In this document: positions 1 to 7,433 of the stretch, piece after piece | Layout of the letters: the number at the start of each line of letters is the position of its first letter | Numbering within the stretch: the stretch's first letter is position 1 | Assembly: GCA_039182715.1 (NCBI GenBank) | Contig: JBCDBY010000067.1 | Coordinates: forward strand, 1 to 16,745 | Source: JBCDBY01 sp039182715 | Lineage (GTDB): Bacteria; Planctomycetota; PLA2 | Length of the DNA: 16,745 nt | Direction of reading: 5' to 3' | The notes under the pieces: model-generated | Told to the model about the DNA's origin: nothing | The model's database searches: none | Seen by the model: only the letters and a program-made list of their open reading frames with translations | Program-made: the position numbers and the translations under genes

Positions 1-57
1 GCGACCCACGGCGAAGGAGACGATCGATTCCGGCGGGTGGGAAGCCCGTCCGGCGGT

Positions 58-63
58 GAGGAG
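58..63 (+). promoter_or_regulatory. recA ribosome binding site
   Basis: GAGGAG lies 5 nt before the ATG at 69 and supports that start. The first 68 bases of the window are open in all three plus frames, so the end of an upstream gene cannot be assigned. I see no clear promoter or LexA-type operator in this short stretch. Confidence 0.6.
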
Positions 64-68
64 AACCG

Positions 69-1176
<1,108 letters not shown>

Positions 1177-1178
<2 letters not shown>

Positions 1179-1201
1179 ACACGTCCACAGCCAAAGTGTC
1201 T
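1177..1201 (+). other. Small inverted repeat at the recA stop codon
   Basis: AGACAC (1177-1182) and GTGTCT (1196-1201) are perfect inverted copies separated by 13 nt, and the first arm overlaps the recA TAG stop. It lies about 40 nt upstream of the true terminator and has no T tract of its own. It may protect the mRNA end or be chance. Confidence 0.35.
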
Positions 1202-1239
1202 TCGGGCTCCGGATGGGCCTGACGACCTCCTTCACGCAT

Positions 1240-1278
1240 GGGACGGTCGACCCGCGAGGGTCGGCCGTCTCCCTTTTT
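1240..1278 (+). terminator. Rho-independent terminator of recA
   Basis: A 14-bp stem pairs 1240-1253 with 1258-1271, including two G-U pairs. It closes a GCGA loop (GNRA type) at 1254-1257 and is followed by CC and five T residues (1274-1278). The T tract is on the plus side, so it ends recA transcription. The minus-strand gene ending at 1319 converges on it, but no T tract serves that direction. Confidence 0.9.
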
Positions 1279-1318
1279 CGCGCTGCTCAAGGGGCGCCCC
1301 CGTTCGATGAGCGCTTCT

Positions 1319-2362
1319 TCACTTGGGCTCTTGAAGTGCGTCGAGTCGGCGGACGTCGGCTCGCCAGCGAGGGGACAAAAGCAGGCGACGGCTGATCTCG
1401 GCCGGCAGGTCGGCCTGCACGCGAGTGAAGAAGTCGCGCAGCGCATCGTCCGAGCGGCGGCTTCGCCGTTCTTGACGAAACGCCGCGTTGTAGGCATTCA
1501 TGAGGAGCGACAGTTCCTCGACGGGGGGAATGGTGCCGAGGGGGCCAACAATGTCTTCTCCGACCTCTTTCAGGGCTCCCAAGGTGCGAGACGGAAGGCC
1601 GAGCTCGTCGTGGAACGCGAAGTACCAATCGTGAAAGCGATCTCGGAACGCCGAGGCGTTGACGTACGCCGCCGGCGCAGCTGGGACGTCGGACCCGGGG
1701 CGCGCCGTCGGCGCCGACGCGAGATGTCTCCGCTCGGCCCGGGCGAGAATCAGACGATAGTCGGACGCGGGGAGTTCCCGGGACAACCGCGTGAAAAACT
1801 GGCGCTCGACGTCATCGAGTCGGGAGCGTCGCTCGACCTCGGTTTCGTCGCCTTCCATCCGATCGCCGAGCCAGCGTAGGTACGAGTCCTCCGCCGCCGC
1901 AAGAAGCTCCCGGCGCTGTTGCACGGCACCGAGTAGTCGAAGCAGGGTCTTGCGTTGCGGAACGCGTGCCAACGTCCAGCAGTGGATTCCCAGCTGCTCG
2001 AGGTCTTCGTCGCTCGCGTCGGGAAGATCCCAGATCGGTTTGTGCACGGCGTACCAGGTCTCGAACCGGTCGAATCCGAACGGATCGTCGCGGAAGTAGT
2101 GCGTGGGCTCGGTGGGAGATCGGACGATCTTGCCGCGAGCAGGAACTTGGTCCGTCGCGCGAACCCGTGGGCTGCGTCGCTCACCGTGGTTGGGTGCAGG
2201 AAGTGCGGGGCCGGCCTGCTCGGATTGGTCGGGGCCCGGCCGGACCATGCGCTCGGCGTGCACGGATCGATTTGGGGAGCCCCCCGGCTCGTACCCCAAT
2301 CCGATCAGCAGGCCCGCGGCGAAGAACGCGACGCAACTCAGGGCAGCGACGGGCAACCGCAT
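1319..2362 (-). CDS. Membrane-anchored protein of unknown function (paralogue 1)
   Basis: I do not recognise this 347-residue family. Residues 3-24 form one hydrophobic segment after a short Met-Arg, which looks like an uncleaved signal anchor with the rest outside the cytoplasm. A Pro/Arg-rich linker runs to about residue 95. Two related units follow: unit A (about 99-205) with WY at 103-104, LP at 113-114, VP at 134-135 and SDYRLIL near 200-206; and unit B (about 240-333) with WY at 246-247, LP at 256-257, IP at 278-279 and SRRLLL near 324-329. WY-to-[V/I]P spacing is 31 and 32 residues, exactly as in the next gene upstream. The ATG start is preceded by TAGACT, 6 nt away, with no Shine-Dalgarno. 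The reading strand is supported by homology to the product of 2418-3485. The units look helical and may be scaffolding or binding modules; no catalytic motif is visible. Confidence 0.8.
   Translation of the reverse strand: MRLPVAALSCVAFFAAGLLIGLGYEPGGSPNRSVHAERMVRPGPDQSEQAGPALPAPNHGERRSPRVRATDQVPARGKIVRSPTEPTHYFRDDPFGFDRFETWYAVHKPIWDLPDASDEDLEQLGIHCWTLARVPQRKTLLRLLGAVQQRRELLAAAEDSYLRWLGDRMEGDETEVERRSRLDDVERQFFTRLSRELPASDYRLILARAERRHLASAPTARPGSDVPAAPAAYVNASAFRDRFHDWYFAFHDELGLPSRTLGALKEVGEDIVGPLGTIPPVEELSLLMNAYNAAFRQERRSRRSDDALRDFFTRVQADLPAEISRRLLLSPRWRADVRRLDALQEPK
1364..2068 (-). repeat. Internal duplication: two WY/LP/IP units in paralogue 1
   Basis: Unit A is encoded at about 1748-2068 and unit B at about 1364-1645, separated by an Ala/Pro-rich linker. 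Shared signposts are F-x(2,3)-WY, then LP about ten residues on, then [V/I]P 31-32 residues after WY, then L-x-x-L, and a closing FFTR...LPA block seen in both units. The boundaries are approximate, since I aligned them by eye. Confidence 0.7.
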
Positions 2363-2368
2363 GGGATC

Positions 2369-2374
2369 AGTCTA
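2369..2374 (-). promoter_or_regulatory. Probable -10 element of paralogue 1
   Basis: On the minus strand the sequence is TAGACT, 6 nt before the ATG at 2362, with no Shine-Dalgarno between. A transcript starting at normal distance from this -10 would begin at or beside the start codon, making it leaderless. Upstream, GAGAGGGTTCGGTTC resembles GAGAGGTTCAGTTC in the same place before paralogue 2. A TTGACA-like -35 is not evident. Confidence 0.5.
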
Positions 2375-2417
2375 AGCCCGGGAACCGAACCCTCTCGCCC
2401 CGCCGAAGACTCGTTCC

Positions 2418-3485
2418 CTAGCGAACGGCTTCGATGAGTTCGTATCCCTCTGCACGGCCTCGCCACTCGCGCGAATAAATCAACGTCCGCCACAAGAGCG
2501 GGGGCCACGTTTCGCGAAGGCGGACGAGGCAACCACGCCAGTCGGGCTCCCCGTCGGGGTCTCGCAGGAGCTGGCGGTGCACCGGGTCATAGGCGGCAAT
2601 CAGCTGGCGTAATGCGGCCGGGCGCGGGATGTCATCGAGTGGAGCGATGAAGCGTGACTCCAGATTGCGGAGGATCGCGGCATCGAGATCCGGCAATGCG
2701 AGCTCGCTGCGGTAGGCCTCGTACCAGTCTTCGAACCGCCGGACGAAAGCGGACGTGTTGCCGTAGGGATCCGCGCCGGCGCGGGTTCCGCGAGGAGCGG
2801 GGGGTGCGGCCGCGAGACCCTCCACGACGATGTCGTCGTCCCAGTGGTCCCGGACGACGAGACGGTAGTCGGAAGGCGCCAGTTCCCGGGCCAACCGTTC
2901 GAAGAGCGCCATGCTCTCCGCGGACTCCAATCGACTGAACTGCGCGGCTTGGTCGAGGCGAGCGGGGGCGCTGTTCTCCAAGTGCCCGTTGAGTTCGCGC
3001 CACTCCGCTTCCTTCGTCTCCCGCTTGACCCTCTCGGCCTGCCGGGACCGGAGCGCCTCGATGAGAGCCAGGAGAGTGTCGCGTTGCGGAATCCGACCGA
3101 GCGTGTGGCAGAACATCTCCAACTCGTCCTGCAAGGCGGAATCGATGGCCGGAAGATGCCAAACCGGAGCGTGGATCTCGTACCAGTCCCGCATGCTCCC
3201 ATGCCGAAAGCGGCCCTCGGGAAGCCAGAGCGGTCTCGACGCGCCGGATTCCGGTCGCCGACGGACGTGAGCGCGCGATGGTGCCGTGTCCGAAGCGGCC
3301 GGAAGCGCGGCCGGAACCCGCGTCGGGATCTCTCCCCTGTGCGAGGCCGTCGCGGGTTGCGAACGTGTGGGCGGGGCCTCGGTTCGTCGCGCATGGGTTG
3401 CGGACTCTCGCTCCCAGGTCAAGCCGACGAGAAGCCCACCTCCGAAAGCCGCCAGCACGAAGAGGCCGAGGATAGGGGCACGCAC
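2418..3485 (-). CDS. Membrane-anchored protein of unknown function (paralogue 2)
   Basis: This 355-residue protein is not recognised from any named family but is clearly related to the product of 1319-2362. Residues 3-23 are a hydrophobic anchor ending GGGLLVGL (AAGLLIGL in the paralogue). A Pro/Arg/Ala linker runs to about residue 95. Unit A (about 97-211) carries DWYE at 100-103, LP at 111-112, RIPQRDTLL at 131-139 and APSDYRLVV at 203-211. Unit B (about 248-341) carries DWYEAY at 253-258, LP at 264-265, IP at 286-287 and a Trp/Leu-rich end. The GTG start at 3485 is chosen because it begins the anchor and lies 6 nt after a TAGACT hexamer. The gene diverges from alaS, and the two start codons are 60 nt apart. 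Overlapping plus-strand frames show no family features. The role is unknown; an envelope-exposed binding or structural role is only a guess. Confidence 0.8.
   Translation of the reverse strand: MRAPILGLFVLAAFGGGLLVGLTWERESATHARRTEAPPTRSQPATASHRGEIPTRVPAALPAASDTAPSRAHVRRRPESGASRPLWLPEGRFRHGSMRDWYEIHAPVWHLPAIDSALQDELEMFCHTLGRIPQRDTLLALIEALRSRQAERVKRETKEAEWRELNGHLENSAPARLDQAAQFSRLESAESMALFERLARELAPSDYRLVVRDHWDDDIVVEGLAAAPPAPRGTRAGADPYGNTSAFVRRFEDWYEAYRSELALPDLDAAILRNLESRFIAPLDDIPRPAALRQLIAAYDPVHRQLLRDPDGEPDWRGCLVRLRETWPPLLWRTLIYSREWRGRAEGYELIEAVR
2463..3197 (-). repeat. Internal duplication: two DWYE/LP/IP units in paralogue 2
   Basis: Unit A is encoded at about 2853-3197 and unit B at about 2463-2744. 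Aligned by eye, both begin DWYE, have LP ten residues after WY, an acidic position nine to ten residues later, then IP 31-32 residues after WY and L-x-x-LI-x-A. This is the clearest within-protein match of the four units in the locus. Confidence 0.75.
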
Positions 3486-3491
3486 GACCTC

Positions 3492-3497
3492 AGTCTA
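3492..3497 (-). promoter_or_regulatory. Probable -10 element of paralogue 2
   Basis: TAGACT on the minus strand lies 6 nt before the GTG at 3485, the same hexamer and spacing as at paralogue 1. The conserved upstream block GAGAGGTTCAGTTC lies within the alaS promoter region on the other strand, so the two promoters overlap back to back. The short interval suggests a leaderless transcript. Confidence 0.5.
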
Positions 3498-3507
3498 CGC
3501 GCCAGAA

Positions 3508-3537
3508 CTGAACCTCTCCCGGCCGCAGCCCTACAAT
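3508..3537 (+). promoter_or_regulatory. Probable alaS promoter
   Basis: CTGAAC (3508-3513) and TACAAT (3532-3537) are spaced by 18 nt and resemble -35 and -10 elements. The -10 ends 8 nt before the alaS ATG and no Shine-Dalgarno lies between, so transcription would begin at or next to the start codon. The -35 overlaps the upstream block of the divergent paralogue 2 promoter. Confidence 0.5.
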
Positions 3538-3545
3538 CCTGCGCC

Positions 3546-6182
3546 ATGTCCATCTCCCCGAACGAGCTCCGGGAGGCGTATCTCTCCCACTTCGAGTCCA
3601 AGGGCCACACGCGCTGGCCGAGCGACTCCCTCGTGCCCACGAACGATCCGACGTTGCTGTTCACCGGCGCGGGCATGAACCAGTTCAAGGAGATGTTCCT
3701 CGGCATCGGCAACCTGCCCTTCTCGCGCGCGGCGACGTCGCAGAAGTGTTTTCGCACCGGCGACCTCGACAACGTCGGGCGCACCTACTACCACCAGACC
3801 TTCTTCGAGATGCTGGGCAATTTCAGCTTCGGCGACTACTTCAAGAAGGAGGCGATCGCGTGGCAGTGGGAGTTCCTGACGAAGGTCGTCGGTCTGCCGG
3901 AAGAGAAACTCTGGGTCTCCGTCTACCAGGACGACGACGAGGCGTACGCCATCTGGCGGGACGAAATCGGCTTCCCCGAGTCGAAGATCTGGCGCCTCGG
4001 CGCCAAGGACAACTTCTGGCCGGCCGACGCGCCCGAGAAGGGCCCCAACGGACCGTGCGGCCCCTGCTCCGAGATCTTCTACGACTTCGGCAGTCCGGGC
4101 GAAGAGGGGGACCCCGAAGCGTCGCGCTACTGCGAGATTGGCAACATCGTCTTCACGCAGTTCGATCGCCGCGGCGTCAACCAGCTCGAGCCGCTCGCGC
4201 AGCGCAATATCGACACCGGCATGGGCTTCGAGCGCATCCTCGCCGTGCTCCACGGCGTCCGCAGCAACTTCGAGACGCCGCTCTTCCTTCCCATCATCGA
4301 GCGGGTCGCTGCCATCGCCGGCATGCAGTACAGCTACGAGCATCCGATGGGGCAGCAGTTCCGCCGCATCGCCGAGCACACGCGCGCCGCCTGCTTCCTC
4401 ATCGCCGACGGCGTGAAGCCCGGCAACGAGGGCCGCGGCTACGTCTGCCGCCGCATCCTGCGCCGCGCCGTTCGTGACGGGATCGCGCTCGGCATCGATC
4501 GGCCCTTCCTGCACGACCTCGTCGACACCGTCGTCGAGATCATGGGGGAGCCCTATCCCGAGGTCGTCCAGGCACGCGACGCCGCGCACGCGTTCATCCG
4601 CGCCGAGGAAGAGAAGTTCCGCGAGACCTACCACACCGGCATCACGCTGCTCGAGAACGAGATCGCCAAGCTCGGCGACTCGAAGCAGCTGCCCGGCGAC
4701 ACCGCGTTCGAGCTCTACGACTCGCACGGCTTCCCGCTCGAGCTCTCCGAGGAGATCTGCGCCGAGCAGGGGCTCACGGTCGATCGTGAAGGTTTCGACA
4801 CCTGCATGGAGCAGCAGCGGCGACGCAGTCGCGAAGGCTCCGCCATCGTCGACGAGCTCTTCGTCGCCTCCGCCATCACGGAGATCAAGAAGGAAGCCCC
4901 GGAGACGGAGTTCCTCGGCTACGGCGAGACCGAGGCGGAGTCCGTCATCGTCGCACTGCTCGACGGCGAGCACGCGCACGATTCGCTCGCCGCCGGCGAC
5001 GGCGTCGCCCAGGTCGTGACGCGCGCCACGCCGTTCTACGCGCAGTCGGGCGGCCAGGTGGGCGACACCGGCGTGATCGAAGGACCGCACGGCAAGTTCG
5101 TGGTCGCCGATACGCAGAAGAACGAAGGCTACTTCGTCCACACCGGCCGCCTCGTCGAGGGCGCGCTGGCGAAGGGCGAGACGGTGACGCTCAAGGTCGA
5201 TCGCGCGCGCCGCGCCGCCATCACCCGCAACCACACCGCCACGCACCTGCTGCACGCCGCGCTGCGGACCGTGCTCGGAACGCATGTCACCCAGGCCGGC
5301 TCGCTCGTCGATCCGGAGCGTTTGCGCTTCGACTTCACGCATCCGCAGGCGGTGCGCCCGGACGAGCTCGAGGCGATCGAGAGCTGGGTCAACGACGAGG
5401 TCTTCCGCAACTCGTCCGTCGACACGCAGCTCATGGACATCGAGTCCGCCCGTGCGTCGGGCGCGATGGCGCTCTTCGGCGAGAAGTACGCCGATCGCGT
5501 GCGCGTCGTGACCGTCGGCGAGCACTCCAAGGAGCTGTGCGGCGGCATTCACGTCGGCACCAGCGCGGAGATCGGGAGTGCGTTGCTGACCGGCGAGTCG
5601 TCGGTCGCCAGCGGCGTGCGCCGCATCGAGATGGTCAGCGGCGCCGGCACCCTGGCCCTCGCCCGCGGCCACCGCTCGACGCTCCGGGAGCTCTCCGGTT
5701 CGCTCAAGACGCGCGCCGAGGAGTTGCCCGAGCGCATCACCGGTCTGCAGACCGAGTTGCGCGACCTGCGTCGTGCCGAGGACGAACGCAAGAAGCAGGA
5801 GGGGCTCGGAGCGGTCGAAGGCCTGCTCGCGGGCGGCGTCGAGTCGAACGGCATCTGGGTGGTGGTCGGCGCGGCCGAGACCGATGATGCGTCCGCCCTG
5901 CGCTCGCTGGCCGATGCCGTACGGGCCCAGCGCCCCGACTCCGTCATCGTGCTGGCCGGGACCGCCGGGGGAGCCGTCGCGCTCCTCACCACCGCCTCCG
6001 ACGCCGCCGTCAAGGCGGGCATCAAGTCGGGCGACGTGCTGCGCGGTCTCGCGACCGAACTGGGCGGGAAGGGCGGCGGCAAGCCGCAAATGGCCCAGGG
6101 TCGCGCTCCCAGCGCGGACGGACTCGAGGCGGCGCTGACCAAGACGCGAAATGCCGTGGTGGAGGCGCTCTCCCTTCGTTGA
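3546..6182 (+). CDS. alaS: Alanyl-tRNA synthetase
   Basis: This class II synthetase charges tRNA-Ala with alanine and edits mischarged Ser and Gly, in the cytoplasm. The product has 878 residues, the normal full length. The N-terminal catalytic domain shows LLFTGAGMNQFKEMFLG, then SQKCFRTGDLDNVGRT and FFEMLGNFSFGDYFK, then NGPCGPCSEIFYD. The editing domain carries the zinc ligands HTATH (H563, H567) and CGGIH (C665, H669). A C-terminal helical and C-Ala region ends with the glycine-rich GGKGGGKPQMAQG typical of the family. The open frame continues upstream to 2844, but the family N-terminus (SPNELREAYLSHFESKGH) begins at the ATG at 3546, and the upstream part is antisense to paralogue 2. All key residues are present. 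recA-alaS proximity is common, usually with recX between. Confidence 0.98.
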   Translation: MSISPNELREAYLSHFESKGHTRWPSDSLVPTNDPTLLFTGAGMNQFKEMFLGIGNLPFSRAATSQKCFRTGDLDNVGRTYYHQTFFEMLGNFSFGDYFKKEAIAWQWEFLTKVVGLPEEKLWVSVYQDDDEAYAIWRDEIGFPESKIWRLGAKDNFWPADAPEKGPNGPCGPCSEIFYDFGSPGEEGDPEASRYCEIGNIVFTQFDRRGVNQLEPLAQRNIDTGMGFERILAVLHGVRSNFETPLFLPIIERVAAIAGMQYSYEHPMGQQFRRIAEHTRAACFLIADGVKPGNEGRGYVCRRILRRAVRDGIALGIDRPFLHDLVDTVVEIMGEPYPEVVQARDAAHAFIRAEEEKFRETYHTGITLLENEIAKLGDSKQLPGDTAFELYDSHGFPLELSEEICAEQGLTVDREGFDTCMEQQRRRSREGSAIVDELFVASAITEIKKEAPETEFLGYGETEAESVIVALLDGEHAHDSLAAGDGVAQVVTRATPFYAQSGGQVGDTGVIEGPHGKFVVADTQKNEGYFVHTGRLVEGALAKGETVTLKVDRARRAAITRNHTATHLLHAALRTVLGTHVTQAGSLVDPERLRFDFTHPQAVRPDELEAIESWVNDEVFRNSSVDTQLMDIESARASGAMALFGEKYADRVRVVTVGEHSKELCGGIHVGTSAEIGSALLTGESSVASGVRRIEMVSGAGTLALARGHRSTLRELSGSLKTRAEELPERITGLQTELRDLRRAEDERKKQEGLGAVEGLLAGGVESNGIWVVVGAAETDDASALRSLADAVRAQRPDSVIVLAGTAGGAVALLTTASDAAVKAGIKSGDVLRGLATELGGKGGGKPQMAQGRAPSADGLEAALTKTRNAVVEALSLR

Positions 6183-6207
6183 CAGTCCCCTCCGGCGCGA
6201 TTATTTT
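6179..6207 (+). promoter_or_regulatory. Sigma70 promoter of the rpmF-plsX-fab operon
   Basis: TTGACA (6179-6184) matches the -35 consensus exactly and overlaps the alaS stop codon (6180-6182). TATTTT (6202-6207) follows after a 17-nt spacer. The predicted start near 6214 would leave a leader of about 43 nt before rpmF. The AT-rich hexamers stand out in a very GC-rich region. Confidence 0.8.
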
Positions 6208-6256
6208 GCGCAGCTTGGTTTCTGGCCCCCGATGAGGGTTTTCGGAGCTCCACCCA

Positions 6257-6436
6257 ATGGCTGTCCCCAAGAGAAAGAAGTCCCACGCGCGGGTTCGCAC
6301 CCGTCGCGCCCACCACGCGCTGTCCGCGCCCCAGCTGCGGCCCTGTCCGCGTTGCGGCAACCGGACGCTCCCGCACCGCGTTTGCTCGCAGTGCGGCTAC
6401 TACAGCGAAAAGTTCGCCGTCGAGGTCGAGGAGTAG
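6257..6436 (+). CDS. rpmF: 50S ribosomal protein bL32 (zinc-binding form)
   Basis: bL32 is a small structural protein of the large ribosomal subunit. The 59-residue product starts MAVPKRKKSHARVRTRRAHH, the typical MAVPKRK opening and basic N-terminus. It then shows CPRCGN (C30, C33) and CSQCGYY (C43, C46), a complete four-cysteine zinc site, so this is the zinc-containing form. GGAG at 6244-6247 lies 9 nt before the ATG. It heads the lipid operon, and plsX starts 6 nt after its stop codon. The rpmF-plsX-fab arrangement is widespread and ties ribosome supply to membrane synthesis. A yceD-like (DUF177) gene, often just upstream of rpmF, is absent here, where alaS lies instead. Confidence 0.95.
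   Translation: MAVPKRKKSHARVRTRRAHHALSAPQLRPCPRCGNRTLPHRVCSQCGYYSEKFAVEVEE
6428..6433 (+). promoter_or_regulatory. plsX ribosome binding site (decides the TTG start)
   Basis: GAGGAG lies 9 nt before the TTG at 6443, inside the last codons of rpmF. It supports the unusual TTG initiator, which gives the standard family N-terminus RLAIDAMGGDHAP. Confidence 0.75.
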
Positions 6437-6442
6437 CACGGG

Positions 6443-7423
6443 TTGCGACTCGCCATCGACGCGATGGGCGGGGACCACGCGCCCCGCGAACTGGTCGCTG
6501 GTGCCGTCGAAGCGGCGCGCCAGGACGAAAACCTCGAAGTCCAGCTGGTCGGCCCCGAAGAGGTCGTCCAGGCGGAGCTGTCGCAGCTCGATGACGTCCC
6601 CTCCGGGATCCGCGTCGTCCATGCGGGCGGCGTCATCTCGATGGACGACAAGCCGGTCGAGGCGCTCAAGCGCTGCCCGGACGCCAGCATCCTGAAAGCG
6701 ATGCAGCTGGTCGGCACGCGCGAGGCGGACGCGGTCATCGGCGCCGGCTCGACCGGCGCGGTTGTCGCCGCCGCCACCATGGCGCTCAAGCGACTGCCCG
6801 GCGTGCGCCGCCCCGGCATCGCGGTGCCCCTGCCGGCCCTCAACGAGAAGGGCGTCGCGCTGCTTCTCGACGCCGGCGCGAACCCCGCCTGCCGCCCGCA
6901 CCACCTCGCGCAGTACGCGGTGATGGGGGCCAACTACTACAAGTCCGCGTGGGGCACCGACAACCCGCGCGTCGGCCTCGTCTCCATCGGCGAGGAAGAG
7001 GCCAAGGGCAACGACTTCACGCGCGAGTCGGCGACGGCCATCCGAACGACCGACGTGAACTTCATGGGCAACGTCGAGTCGCGTGGCCTGTTCGGCGGCG
7101 ACTGCGAAGTTGCCGTGGCCGACGGGTTTGTCGGCAACATTATTTTGAAGACCGGCGAAGGCGTGGCCGAACTGCTGCTGGGGCGGGTGAAGTCGGTGAT
7201 CGGCTCCAGCGACCCCAAGTCGTTCCTGAACATCGCGAAGTCGTTCGACTACGCCTCGTTCGGGGGCGCGCCGTTGCTCGGCGTCGACGGCACCGTGATC
7301 GTCTGTCACGGCCGCTCCGATCGTCGCGCCATCTCCAACGCCATTCTGGTTGCCGCTCGCGCGGTCGCCGGCCACGTGAACGACAACATCGTGGCGGGAC
7401 TCGCGCGTCAGCGGGAAGCCTAG
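6443..7423 (+). CDS. plsX: Phosphate acyltransferase PlsX
   Basis: PlsX converts acyl-ACP plus phosphate to acyl-phosphate, which PlsY uses to acylate glycerol-3-phosphate. It is a peripheral membrane enzyme at the start of phospholipid synthesis. The 326-residue product shows AMGGDHAP at residues 7-14, then VIGAGSTGAVVAAATM, IGEEEAKGNDF, NFMGNVESRGLFGG, VADGFVGNIILKTGEG and the C-terminal FGGAPLLGVDGTVIVCHG, all family signatures in the usual order. The start is TTG, supported by GAGGAG at 6428-6433; an in-frame ATG exists only inside the first motif. fabD begins 10 nt after the stop codon, so fabH is not between them as it is in many bacteria. Confidence 0.97.
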   Translation: MRLAIDAMGGDHAPRELVAGAVEAARQDENLEVQLVGPEEVVQAELSQLDDVPSGIRVVHAGGVISMDDKPVEALKRCPDASILKAMQLVGTREADAVIGAGSTGAVVAAATMALKRLPGVRRPGIAVPLPALNEKGVALLLDAGANPACRPHHLAQYAVMGANYYKSAWGTDNPRVGLVSIGEEEAKGNDFTRESATAIRTTDVNFMGNVESRGLFGGDCEVAVADGFVGNIILKTGEGVAELLLGRVKSVIGSSDPKSFLNIAKSFDYASFGGAPLLGVDGTVIVCHGRSDRRAISNAILVAARAVAGHVNDNIVAGLARQREA

Positions 7424-7433
7424 GACACCCAAC

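Noticed and set aside
1..68. End of a gene upstream of recA
   Set aside because: All three plus frames are open for this short stretch, so no frame can be preferred.
1238..2437. Plus-strand frames opposite paralogue 1
   Set aside because: The minus-strand reading matches the neighbouring paralogue in anchor, motifs and spacing; the plus-strand frames do not match each other or any family.
2844..3545. An in-frame 234-codon extension upstream of alaS
   Set aside because: The known AlaRS N-terminus begins at the ATG at 3546. The extension is antisense to paralogue 2, is Arg/Pro-rich without family features, and has no ribosome binding site.
3531..6089. An 852-codon open frame antisense to alaS
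   Set aside because: alaS is certain on the plus strand. Long antisense frames are expected in GC-rich genes, and its translation is a low-complexity mix of Ala, Gly, Arg, Leu, Val and Asp.
6151..6594. A 147-codon plus frame spanning rpmF and the start of plsX
   Set aside because: rpmF and plsX in the other frames have complete family motifs and ribosome binding sites; this one is Arg/Pro/Ala-rich noise.
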